DNA of 64,000 bases from Planctomycetia bacterium (GTDB taxonomy: Bacteria; Planctomycetota; Planctomycetia; Gemmatales; Gemmataceae). A program made the translations under genes and the position numbers. Shown here piece after piece: positions 1 to 8,517 of the stretch (positions within the stretch are counted from its first letter, which is position 1; each line of letters begins with the position of its first letter). The stretch lies in contig SYLG01000049.1 in the NCBI GenBank assembly GCA_005808665.1, positions 1-64,000 of the forward strand, given 5' to 3'. The notes under the pieces were generated by a model. The model had not been told where the DNA came from. It did not search any database and worked only from the letters and a program-made list of their open reading frames with translations.

Positions 1-352
1 ATGGTCCCTTCAAGGGCCAAGCTGGTCCTCTCCTGCATTTTGCACAACATTCCCAAACTGAGAGGTATGCCATACATTTCCCCCAGGAAGGAAACCGTTT
101 TTCGCTTCGAAAAACGGTTTCCTGTCAAGTTGGTAACGAGCGTTGATGTGGGGACCGGTTTGCGCATTGAAACGGGGACCATCTGGGAACAAGAATATAC
201 CTCAATTGGGCAATGGGATGGATTTTTTCTTCGTGCCTGCCTTTGTTTTTGGCTTTCTAATCGTTAACCTTGATTGGACCTTCCTTCTTGTTCCTGAGAG
301 TGGATTGGAGACGATAGCTGTCACCCAGAAAAACATCCGTGCATTTTTCCTC
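1..352. other. Left-edge non-coding stretch downstream of cstA
   Basis: No convincing gene is seen here. Short open frames exist on both strands, but they look like random translations and have no clear ribosome binding site. The stretch lies beyond the stop codon of the minus-strand cstA gene and contains one strong perfect hairpin (89-123), listed separately. A gene entering from the left edge cannot be excluded for the first few dozen bases. Confidence 0.5.
89..123. repeat. Perfect 16-bp inverted repeat (hairpin)
   Basis: Two 16-bp arms (89-104 and 108-123) are exact reverse complements separated by the 3-base loop CTT. Each arm contains a run of five T or A. It is about 230 bases past the cstA stop. 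No T-tract follows on either strand, so it is not a textbook intrinsic terminator. It could be a processing or 3'-end stabilising structure, or a protein-binding palindrome. Confidence 0.7.
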
Positions 353-2533
353 TCAGGATTTCGGTTGGGATCGCCAAAATCCCAACCAGCGAGTCACCGC
401 CATCAACACCAGGCTCAAAACGCTTGTCATGACAAACAGTGTTAGGCAAAGGCAGAAAGCGCCGGTGATTTGCTTGGCAGGATCATCCAGCCTCATCATG
501 GCAGGGAAACGCCAACCGATGAGTTCCACGCCAGCGGTGGTGGTTGTTACGATGACAAACGCCATCGGAAGGATGGTAACCCAAGCGTAGACACCCTTGC
601 CATTCTCAAATAGAAGGGTTGTCACCACCGCCAAGGCCAAAACCGCCAACATTTGATTGGCAATGCCAAACATGGGCCAAATGGTTCCAATAGAACCGGT
701 TGAAACCAAAAACCCCCAACCAAGGGTAACGGCAAGCGAAGCTCCGAGGGAACCCGGTAACCAATCCGTTCGTCCCCACGCAGGACGGATTTGTCCGAAA
801 AGTTCCTGAACCAAAAACCGGGCAATGCGGGTTCCCGTGTCAATGGTGGTAAGGATGAACAGAGCCTCAAACATAATGGCAAAATGGTACCAATACTTCC
901 AATAGTTTGTTATTGTTACCTCGGAAACGCCCGCCCGTTCCAAAGGACGGGTCAGGATTTGGGCCATACCCACCGCCAAGGTTACTGCCCCCCCGGTGCG
1001 TCCGCGAAGAGTCTCTTCCACCCTTCGTTCCACCTCGGGAAGTTCCAAATGGGAAAGGTCACGGGCCGCCCCCAATTCTTCATGGAGGCGATCCATCTGT
1101 GCCTGGTACTTGGGTAATTGGTTGAGGTCCGTATTGATTTCATAGTAAAGCTTCGGGTCGATCGACGCCCCGGCAATGAGGGCAACCAACCCTACCAACC
1201 CTTCCATAAGCATGGCCCCATATCCAATGGGCCGAATGCTACTTTCCTTGCTGATCATTTTGGGTGTGGTGCCGCTTGATACCAAAGCATGGAAACCGGA
1301 AATGGCACCGCACATGACGCAGATGAAAACAAAGGGAAACATATTTCCCGCAAAGGTGGGACCACCTTGTGCAAACACCGGTTCAATCGGGCGGTGAAGA
1401 AGCGGGGGGTTGGCAAGCATCGTTCCAACCACCAATAAGCCAATGGTGCCAATTTTCAGGAAACTTGAAAGGTAATCCCTTGGGCAAAGGAGCATCCAAA
1501 CCGGGAGGACCGAGGCAACGAAACCGTAGCCACATAAGGCCAGGATGGTTTGGGTTTTATCAAGCGAAAACCAGGATTCCAAAACGGACCCGGGAATGAG
1601 GCTTCCCGCCCAAGTCGCAACGAGCACAGCGAGGCCCCCACCAATGGAAGCCTCAACCACCGCTCCAGGGCGGATTTTGTACATGTAAAGCCCCACCAAA
1701 AGGGCAATGGGAATTGTGCAGGCAATGGTGAAAACACCCCAGGAACTCCCAGGGATGACTTGCACCCCACCATTGGGCAAAACCACCGATTTTGTGGAGG
1801 GTTCCAGGGCTTGTTCCGGTAACTTTCCCGATTGGGGCAAGCCTAATAAAAACGGTTCGGATCGGTGGATAGGATCGGTTCCTTTGGCGAGGACAACCCT
1901 GGTTCCTCCCGGGATGCGATAAATCTCCCTTTGGGTATTCGACCGGGAACCATCCACCAAAAGAGTACCCTCTTTGGGCAGAATGATTACCGTTCCCCTG
2001 GGAAAAGTAACCTCCTCTCCCCCCAAGGCTTTAACCACAACGAATCCAAGCCCTGCCAAGGCAATTATGACGATTGCCAGGATGGCTAAAGCAACCGCCC
2101 GCCAAGCCCAGGGGCCAAGAGCGATGCGGGTCAATTCGGCAAGGGATTTGCCATCGTGCCGCACAGAGGCGGCGAGGACGAGCATATCCTGAACGGCCCC
2201 GGCAAGGCAAACGCCAATGAGAAGCCACAATAGCCCTGGGGCATACCCATATTGCAGGGCAAGCACGGGACCGATCAGGGGGCCCGCCCCGGAGATGGCC
2301 GCAAAGTGATGCCCGAAAAGAACCCACTTATTGGTTGGGTGGTAATTTTGACCATCATCCAGGCTATGGGCGGGAGTTCTTCGAGAATCATCAAGGCAGG
2401 CCACTTTGGCAGCAAGGAATGCAGAATAATACCGATAGGCAATGGAAAGTATCAAAAGGGCGGCAAGCATCACCGGAAGGGCGTGCAAGATGACCCTCCC
2501 ATCGGGAAGTGTTTGCCAGAATTCAAATCCCAT
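353..2533 (-). CDS. cstA: Carbon starvation protein CstA family transporter
   Basis: A 726-residue polytopic inner-membrane protein of the CstA family, members of which take up peptides or pyruvate under carbon limitation. Family landmarks are visible: HHFAAISGAGPLIGP near residues 75-89, AVQDMLVL near 113-120 and CTIPIALLVGLY near 272-282, with hydrophobic segments throughout. The start is ATG with GAGG nine bases upstream. It is the last gene of a minus-strand run after the pyrophosphatase and a small membrane protein (71-base gap). Oddity: about 90 mostly soluble residues (about 172-262) separate VVVKAL from SSWGVFTIACT, which I believe are nearly adjacent in enterobacterial CstA. The family call is secure; the substrate here is not known. 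Confidence 0.93.
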   Translation of the reverse strand: MGFEFWQTLPDGRVILHALPVMLAALLILSIAYRYYSAFLAAKVACLDDSRRTPAHSLDDGQNYHPTNKWVLFGHHFAAISGAGPLIGPVLALQYGYAPGLLWLLIGVCLAGAVQDMLVLAASVRHDGKSLAELTRIALGPWAWRAVALAILAIVIIALAGLGFVVVKALGGEEVTFPRGTVIILPKEGTLLVDGSRSNTQREIYRIPGGTRVVLAKGTDPIHRSEPFLLGLPQSGKLPEQALEPSTKSVVLPNGGVQVIPGSSWGVFTIACTIPIALLVGLYMYKIRPGAVVEASIGGGLAVLVATWAGSLIPGSVLESWFSLDKTQTILALCGYGFVASVLPVWMLLCPRDYLSSFLKIGTIGLLVVGTMLANPPLLHRPIEPVFAQGGPTFAGNMFPFVFICVMCGAISGFHALVSSGTTPKMISKESSIRPIGYGAMLMEGLVGLVALIAGASIDPKLYYEINTDLNQLPKYQAQMDRLHEELGAARDLSHLELPEVERRVEETLRGRTGGAVTLAVGMAQILTRPLERAGVSEVTITNYWKYWYHFAIMFEALFILTTIDTGTRIARFLVQELFGQIRPAWGRTDWLPGSLGASLAVTLGWGFLVSTGSIGTIWPMFGIANQMLAVLALAVVTTLLFENGKGVYAWVTILPMAFVIVTTTTAGVELIGWRFPAMMRLDDPAKQITGAFCLCLTLFVMTSVLSLVLMAVTRWLGFWRSQPKS

Positions 2534-2604
2534 GAAAGATCACCTCATAAAAGCATGATAAGGGATTCGTTAGATGCAAATCTTTAGGTCGCAATGGAGG
2601 CAAG

Positions 2605-3087
2605 CTAATCGGATGCGCCAAGAGATTCCAGAAACCGGCCATGCGTGGGAAAACGAACGATCATTAGGGTTAGTAAACAAAGGGTAACACCAAGGAGGAT
2701 CCCCTTCTCCAGGTTGGATTTCACCAGGGTGAAAAAGATAAGGTTGATAAAGGCAGGCCCCTCCAATGTGGCATAGGTAATTATCCAGGACCAGGTTGCA
2801 TGTTTGGCCAACTGAAGGGGATCCGAAGAAGGCTTTTTTATCGAGGATAAAGAAAACCCAACTCCCAGGGAAGTGGATGTTAAAGCCATTGCCAGCGTAA
2901 AATGTACCCAATTGGGTTCATGGTCGATTTCCCGAAAAGGAGAGAGAATCACAAAAATAACAATGGCGGTGGCGACCCCCATCATCAAAACCGAACAGAT
3001 GATTTGCAGGATTTGGAGGTGGGACTTTCCACTTGGGGAGTCCAGCCAAGTCCGGATTGCGTAGGAGCTTGCCATTGGATCCGACAT
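2605..3087 (-). CDS. Small four-helix membrane protein, function unknown
   Basis: A 160-residue protein I do not recognise by name. Four hydrophobic segments can be seen, near residues 24-47, 60-80, 98-118 and 127-143, separated by short polar loops. An amphipathic N-terminus contains SSYAIRTWLDSPSGKSH. The start is ATG with AAGGA about ten bases upstream. It lies between the pyrophosphatase gene (93-base gap) and cstA (71-base gap) on the same strand, so it may be cotranscribed with them. A role linked to membrane energetics would be inference from position only. Confidence 0.75.
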   Translation of the reverse strand: MSDPMASSYAIRTWLDSPSGKSHLQILQIICSVLMMGVATAIVIFVILSPFREIDHEPNWVHFTLAMALTSTSLGVGFSLSSIKKPSSDPLQLAKHATWSWIITYATLEGPAFINLIFFTLVKSNLEKGILLGVTLCLLTLMIVRFPTHGRFLESLGASD

Positions 3088-3180
3088 GATTGCATTTCCT
3101 TTTCAGGGACAGAGTAATCCCCAAACCATGCTTTCCAAAAAACCAACGGAGCGGACGAAAGTTGGCAACGCAATCAGAGG

Positions 3181-6102
3181 TTAACCTTGGTTTGAGGCAT
3201 GGGCAAATTCTTCATCAATGCGCTTCATCTCATCGGTTTCACGCTTCGACTGCCACCAAGCCCAGGCGACGGCCAAAAGGGAAACACCAAGGACCGCAAT
3301 GCCAATGGTCCAGCGGGCGTCCATGTGCGTTCCATCCTTGAGATTGAAATTGATCACGGAAGGCAGGATTAGCAGACTAACCATGTTCATGACCTTGAGA
3401 AGGGGATTGATGGCAGGTCCTGCCGTATCCTTCAGGGGATCACCCACCGTGTCACCCGTAACCGAAGCTTTGTGGGTTTCTGACCCTTTGCCGGAGGTTG
3501 CCGTTTTGGGTTGATCCTCGATGGTTTTTTTGGCATTGTCCCATGCCCCACCGGCATTGGTCATAAAAACCGCAATCAATTGGCCGGTGACAATCATGCC
3601 AGCCAGGTAGCCGCCCAATGCCCATGGCCCCATTGAGAAACCGATTACGACCGGGGCAAAAATGGCAAGGAGACCTGGACCAATCAGTTCTTTTTGGGCG
3701 GTTGAGGTGCAAATGTCCACAACCCGGCCATAGTCAGGCCGTTTGCGACCCTCCCAAATGTCCTTGTCACGGAATTGGAGGCGACATTCGTGGACAATGA
3801 GGAAAGCGGCCCGGCCAACCGCCCGAATCGTCATGCTGGAAAACAGGAAGGGAACCGCTCCCCCAAAAAGCATCCCGATAAACACATAGGGATCGGCCAG
3901 ATTGAGGCGTTGTGCCCCACGGAGAAACTCTTCAATCGAAAGCCGGATGATGGCGTCCTCACCCTTTCCGGTTGCCGCAATGGCGATGAAACAGGCAAAA
4001 AGGGAAACCGCTGCAAGGACGGCTGAGCCGATGGCGATACCCTTGGTGATGGCTTTGGTGGTGTTACCCACGGCATCAAGGTCGGCCAGAATTTGCCGGG
4101 CTTTGCGATAGGATTCCGCATCCATATGGTCGGGATCGGACGGTGCCAAAGGCTGATTGTTGGTATCCCGATTGAAACCCATCTCCCCAATGCCGGAAGC
4201 GTTGTCCGCAACGGGGCCAAACACATCCATCGAAATAATGTTACCCGTGAGGGTCAGCATTCCAATGCCGCAAAGGGAGACGCCGTAGGCAATGAAAATA
4301 GGATTATTCGTATCGGCAAAGGTGAGAACCGAACCAAGGAGAGCCCCGGCAATGATCATGGTGGTCCACACAGCGGATTCATACCCCAGGGCAAGGCCCT
4401 GAATGATGTTGGTGGCATGGCCGGTGCGGCAAGCTTTGGCAAGGGTTTTTACGGGTTCGTGTTCGGTGCTGGTCCAATAATCCGTGCAACGAAGCAGGGC
4501 CAAGGCCAAAACGATACCGATCAGGCAGGTAATAATCGGTCGATAATCAAAGCCCTCGTAAATGGGCATTATTTTCTGGGCAAGTTGCACCATGGTTGCA
4601 CCCGGGGCAACGCCTGATTTTTCCGTCTCTTTTACGGGTGATTTGCAAATCTGGCTTTGCTTGGACTCGTCAAGTTTTTGGTAAAGGCCATACACCTGGT
4701 TGATGTAGGATTCCTGGATTGCATCCAGTTTCTCGGCTTCGGTGGAATTCCCGGCTTTACGGAATTTGGTCAGTTCCTTTTCAAACTGGTTCTGGGAGTC
4801 GGCGGTACGGAAATTGATTTTACCCGCTTCCTCGCCGGCGGCTAACCGGAGGGCGGAAACAAACTCCGCTTCCCGGTACAACCCACGCTTGATGGCTTCC
4901 CGGACTATGTAATGGCCTGAAGGACGCAGGTAAATAGTTCCCATGATGCAAATGGCAATGGCGGAGAATACGGCCCCAAACTTGAAGGACCTAACCAAGG
5001 CCCCCATGGCGGCCTTGACTCCTTCAGATTTTCGGGCCCGAACGCGACTGGTAGAAATAATGTCTCCAACCACCCCAATGGCATGAACCAGAAGGGGGAA
5101 GATCACACCCATGTGCCCAAAGCTGGCAAGTCCCAAAATCAACGCGGCAACCATGGTTACCTCGTAGCTTTCAAAAATGTCAGCCGCCATCCCGGCGCAA
5201 TCGCCCACATTGTCGCCTACATTGTCGGCGATAGTTGCAGCATTCCTTGGATCATCCTCTGGAATACCGGCCTCAACCTTGCCAACCAGGTCGGCACCCA
5301 CATCCGCGGCTTTGGTATAGATTCCCCCGCCAACACGCATGAAAAGGGCCAAAAGTGTGCCCCCGAATCCAAAACCGAGCAATACCTCAAAGGCTTTTTC
5401 ACCAAAGTAAAGGAAAATCAGGGTGCCACCAAGGAGACCAAGGCCATCCGTAAGCATGCCGGTGATCGTGCCCGTCCGGTAGCCAATGATCAGGGCCTTG
5501 CCAAAACTTTCACGGGAGGCGGCGGCCACTTTGACATTGCCAAGAGTAGCCATCCGCATACCGACAAAACCGACGAGTCCGGAAAAAAGGGAGCCCATTA
5601 AAAAGGCAATTCCCCGGCCAATGGCCACCTGTTTTTCCACGAAATCTTCGGGCCTATCCCAAGGCCATTTGGCAACAACCAGGATGGCTGTGATGATGGC
5701 GATAAGAATGCCCACCACGCGAAATTGCCGAAACAAATAGGCATTCGCCCCATCACGAATGGCTTTGGCGATTTCCTGCATGGCTTGGGTGCCATTGCCA
5801 TTGGCCAGCACATATTTGGTTAGCCAAAAGGCGTATCCCAAACCGGTAAAGGCCACGACAATATTGGCCAAAAGGGCAACCCGTTCGCCCATGGAAAAGG
5901 CGGGATTGGTGAAAATGCCAAAAGGGGTCCAATCGGAACTGGATTGGGTTGTGGCAAATAGTCCAATGCCTTGGGAACCCATGAGCCCCAAGACAAGAAA
6001 CGCCGCAGAAAAAAGTAACCAACGATTGGCTGCCCGTTTTTGGAGCCGCTCAATTACACCAAGTTTCCGCATGGGGAAAGGAACCTCATGGAAAAAATCC
6101 AC
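3181..6102 (-). CDS. hppA: K+-independent H+-translocating membrane pyrophosphatase
   Basis: A polytopic inner-membrane pump that couples pyrophosphate hydrolysis to ion export. The catalytic signature is clear: ADVGADLVGKVEAGIPEDDP near residues 267-285 and IADNVGDNVGDCAGMAADI near 291-309. The motif GNTTKAITKG (about 679-688) carries Lys where K+-dependent enzymes have Ala, which by established family knowledge marks the K+-independent proton-pumping class. At 973 residues it is longer than the usual 660-770. Most of the excess is a charged, probably extramembrane insertion at about 395-517. The listed start is GTG; an in-frame ATG at 6072 with GAGG upstream (963 residues) is a good alternative. 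It sits 170 bases downstream of the aminotransferase gene and precedes a small membrane protein and cstA. Confidence 0.95.
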   Translation of the reverse strand: MDFFHEVPFPMRKLGVIERLQKRAANRWLLFSAAFLVLGLMGSQGIGLFATTQSSSDWTPFGIFTNPAFSMGERVALLANIVVAFTGLGYAFWLTKYVLANGNGTQAMQEIAKAIRDGANAYLFRQFRVVGILIAIITAILVVAKWPWDRPEDFVEKQVAIGRGIAFLMGSLFSGLVGFVGMRMATLGNVKVAAASRESFGKALIIGYRTGTITGMLTDGLGLLGGTLIFLYFGEKAFEVLLGFGFGGTLLALFMRVGGGIYTKAADVGADLVGKVEAGIPEDDPRNAATIADNVGDNVGDCAGMAADIFESYEVTMVAALILGLASFGHMGVIFPLLVHAIGVVGDIISTSRVRARKSEGVKAAMGALVRSFKFGAVFSAIAICIMGTIYLRPSGHYIVREAIKRGLYREAEFVSALRLAAGEEAGKINFRTADSQNQFEKELTKFRKAGNSTEAEKLDAIQESYINQVYGLYQKLDESKQSQICKSPVKETEKSGVAPGATMVQLAQKIMPIYEGFDYRPIITCLIGIVLALALLRCTDYWTSTEHEPVKTLAKACRTGHATNIIQGLALGYESAVWTTMIIAGALLGSVLTFADTNNPIFIAYGVSLCGIGMLTLTGNIISMDVFGPVADNASGIGEMGFNRDTNNQPLAPSDPDHMDAESYRKARQILADLDAVGNTTKAITKGIAIGSAVLAAVSLFACFIAIAATGKGEDAIIRLSIEEFLRGAQRLNLADPYVFIGMLFGGAVPFLFSSMTIRAVGRAAFLIVHECRLQFRDKDIWEGRKRPDYGRVVDICTSTAQKELIGPGLLAIFAPVVIGFSMGPWALGGYLAGMIVTGQLIAVFMTNAGGAWDNAKKTIEDQPKTATSGKGSETHKASVTGDTVGDPLKDTAGPAINPLLKVMNMVSLLILPSVINFNLKDGTHMDARWTIGIAVLGVSLLAVAWAWWQSKRETDEMKRIDEEFAHASNQG

Positions 6103-6272
6103 CCACGCTGGAGCATCGTTTCCGCAGGGGAGGTGGAAAAATGTTCAGTTCGTGGCATGCCCAGCTTGGAAAGGTGGAACCCCCGATTCATTCGGCAAGG
6201 CTCAAAAATCCAAGTTCCGGGATTCCCCGGAATTGCGTGTCCACATCTAAGGAAATGTTAGTGAAGAAAGAA

Positions 6273-7217
6273 TTAGAGGCTAGCGATACCCAAGAACCAA
6301 TTGGAAAGATTTACCCCAACCTCGTTTTCCCACATTTTGAGCAATTTTTTATAAAGCGGACCGGGCCAGGGCAACTTTTTTCCCTCGAAAGAACTTACCC
6401 CAGCCACCCCAAAGAGTGTCCCCGTGAGCATAACCTCGTCGGCACAGGCGACTTCATCGGGATATACTGGGCCTTCTACCCAATTTATTCCCATTTGCAA
6501 CAGCATAAGATGAATGTGGGCATGGGTGATTCCAGGCAAAATGGAGGAACGGGGAGGACTTTTGCAGGTGTTCTCCTTTACCAATAAAACATTGGCCGCT
6601 GCCGTTTCTGTGATTTGGCCCTGAATGTTTTGAATCAAAGCCAAGCTGCCTGGTTCCAGGGCCTTGGCTTCGCGCTCCGCTAGCCACCAATGCAACCGGC
6701 TTCGGGTTTTCAGGCCAACGGGGACCGACTCCATGGGAACCTGTCGGGTGGCTACCAACCGTAACCTTGCCCCCGATTCAAACCAGCTTGCATACCGGGC
6801 TTTTGGGACGGGAAAGGTGTGGACAATGAGAGTCGGGTTCCCATCTCCAAATCCACCAGGTTCACCCAAGTAAAACCCAACCGGACCAGGGGTCGCCAAC
6901 AGGACAACCGCCAATTCGCTTTTAGGCCCCCAAACAGGGCGATTTCGTTCGATGGCCTCCAGGACGATTTCACCAAGGGTTTGAGGGGTAATTCCTGTTG
7001 GAGGTGGAATTTCCGCCCTAAAGCAATTCATGATAAATCGATCAATGTGTTCCTCCATCAAAAAAGGCTTCCCTTGGAATGTGCGGATCATATCGGTGAT
7101 TGTGGAACCCTGCACGAACCCTGCATCATGAAGCGAGATGTGAGCTTGTTTGACTGGAATCCAATGGGGATGGTGATAAACAAAAGGCTCGGCATGGGAT
7201 TCTTTGGATTCAGTCAT
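6273..7217 (-). CDS. Class IV PLP-dependent aminotransferase (IlvE / PabC-like)
   Basis: A 314-residue cytoplasmic enzyme of fold-type IV, which includes branched-chain aminotransferase, D-amino acid aminotransferase and aminodeoxychorismate lyase. Visible landmarks are HDAGFVQGSTITDMIRTF near residues 30-47, the PLP-lysine context LKTRSRLHWW (Lys170), the cofactor-phosphate loop GQITETAAANVLLV near 203-216 and ILPGITHAHIH near 232-242. Its ATG overlaps the TAA stop of waaA by one base (TAATG), indicating translational coupling. The substrate cannot be decided from sequence alone: branched-chain aminotransferase and aminodeoxychorismate lyase are both possible. Confidence 0.85.
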   Translation of the reverse strand: MTESKESHAEPFVYHHPHWIPVKQAHISLHDAGFVQGSTITDMIRTFQGKPFLMEEHIDRFIMNCFRAEIPPPTGITPQTLGEIVLEAIERNRPVWGPKSELAVVLLATPGPVGFYLGEPGGFGDGNPTLIVHTFPVPKARYASWFESGARLRLVATRQVPMESVPVGLKTRSRLHWWLAEREAKALEPGSLALIQNIQGQITETAAANVLLVKENTCKSPPRSSILPGITHAHIHLMLLQMGINWVEGPVYPDEVACADEVMLTGTLFGVAGVSSFEGKKLPWPGPLYKKLLKMWENEVGVNLSNWFLGIASL

Positions 7218-8488
7218 TAAACCACCTTGGAAAGCATGTTTGACAACAGTTCTACCGATCTTTTGGTCGCTCCTTGTTGGCTTTGAACAAATTGGCGGGC
7301 TTTGAGACCTCTGGTTTTTTGTCGGTCTGGTTGATTCATTTGAGATTGTAGTTTAATCAAGAGGTCTGCCTGGTCAATGACCAGGTCCGCCATGTCTCCC
7401 GCCACCAAGGCATTGGCAATGGCTTGAAAATTCCAGACATGGGGACCAAAGATTGGGACCAAGCCAATGGCAGCGGGTTCGATCATGTTTTGGCCACCCC
7501 GTTTGCCATCAAGGCTGCCCCCAACAAAAGCAAAGTTTGCCAGATTCCAAAGTATTCCGAGTTCGCCAATCGTGTCCATAAGGGTAAGGGGTTCCGCCTC
7601 ACCCGGTTGCTCCCCTAATGATCGGCGGGGGCATTTCAGTCCCAAGGATCGGGCAAACTCCGCAATTTCCCCTCCTCTGGACGGGTCCCTTGGGACGATT
7701 GCCATCCGTAAATGGGGAAAGTTTTTTCGAAGCGTTTGAAATACCTCGATCCCGATCTTTTCTTCGGGAGGCTGGGTAGACCCCATAACCCAAAGCATTT
7801 CGGAATCCCGTATTTTCAGGTATTCCCGGAGGGATTGGATTTTGGATTGATCCGTAGCATGGGAAGCATGGTCAAATTTGACAGACCCGGTTACAAGAAT
7901 TCGTTCGTTTGGGACCCCTAAAGTTTCCAGAGCTTGGGCATGGTCGGGTTGTTGAACCGCCCATTTGTCCACTTTGGCCAAAAGCCACCCCACCAAATGC
8001 CGGAAGGTGCGCCACCGTTTGGTGCTTTTTGGACTCATCCTTGCGTTGATCACAGCAAGCGGGATTCCCCGACCCTTGGCGATGGTCATAAAGTTGGGCC
8101 AAAGTTCGCTTTCTGCCAAAACAATGAGGTTCGGCCTGATCGCATTTAAAGCCCGGTTGACAGCAAAAGTGAAATCAAAGGGAAAAGGGAAGGGTAAATA
8201 AGCATTATGGCGTTTGAGAGCCTCCAGCATCCCAGAGTCTGTGGAGCAGGACACAACGCAAGAGACATCGGGTCGTAAAAGGGTAAACTCCCTAAGTACG
8301 GTTTCAAGGAGGATGATTTCCCCGACGCTAACCCCATGAAACCAAACAACGGATCCTTTTGGTCGCACGGGAAGCCCGCCAGCAATCAGGCGGGTTGGCA
8401 ATAATTTGCGCCGATGGGATCGTGCCAATAACCATGGCAGGGTCACGATGAGTCCCAGGAAATAGATTCCGTTTAAAATCCAGCCCAT
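7217..8488 (-). CDS. waaA: 3-deoxy-D-manno-octulosonic acid (Kdo) transferase
   Basis: A GT-B glycosyltransferase that adds Kdo to lipid A precursors at the cytoplasmic face of the inner membrane. The 423 residues begin with one membrane anchor (about 4-22). Family motifs follow in order: WFHGVSVGE, SCSTDSGMLEALKRH, ESELWPNF, NARMSPKSTKRW, the late nucleotide-sugar site VGGSLDGKRGGQN followed by MIEPAAIG, and FGPHVWNF. The start is ATG with GGAAGG about seven bases upstream. It lies 29 bases after secA and is coupled to the aminotransferase gene. Its presence supports an LPS-type outer membrane. Confidence 0.93.
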   Translation of the reverse strand: MGWILNGIYFLGLIVTLPWLLARSHRRKLLPTRLIAGGLPVRPKGSVVWFHGVSVGEIILLETVLREFTLLRPDVSCVVSCSTDSGMLEALKRHNAYLPFPFPFDFTFAVNRALNAIRPNLIVLAESELWPNFMTIAKGRGIPLAVINARMSPKSTKRWRTFRHLVGWLLAKVDKWAVQQPDHAQALETLGVPNERILVTGSVKFDHASHATDQSKIQSLREYLKIRDSEMLWVMGSTQPPEEKIGIEVFQTLRKNFPHLRMAIVPRDPSRGGEIAEFARSLGLKCPRRSLGEQPGEAEPLTLMDTIGELGILWNLANFAFVGGSLDGKRGGQNMIEPAAIGLVPIFGPHVWNFQAIANALVAGDMADLVIDQADLLIKLQSQMNQPDRQKTRGLKARQFVQSQQGATKRSVELLSNMLSKVV

Positions 8489-8517
8489 GGGGGGCCCTTC
8501 CGGGGAGGATTCCAGCC

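Noticed and set aside
4093-5601. Long plus-strand frames (about 170 codons) opposite the pyrophosphatase
   Set aside because: The minus-strand gene has unmistakable catalytic motifs; the opposite frames have no recognisable features.
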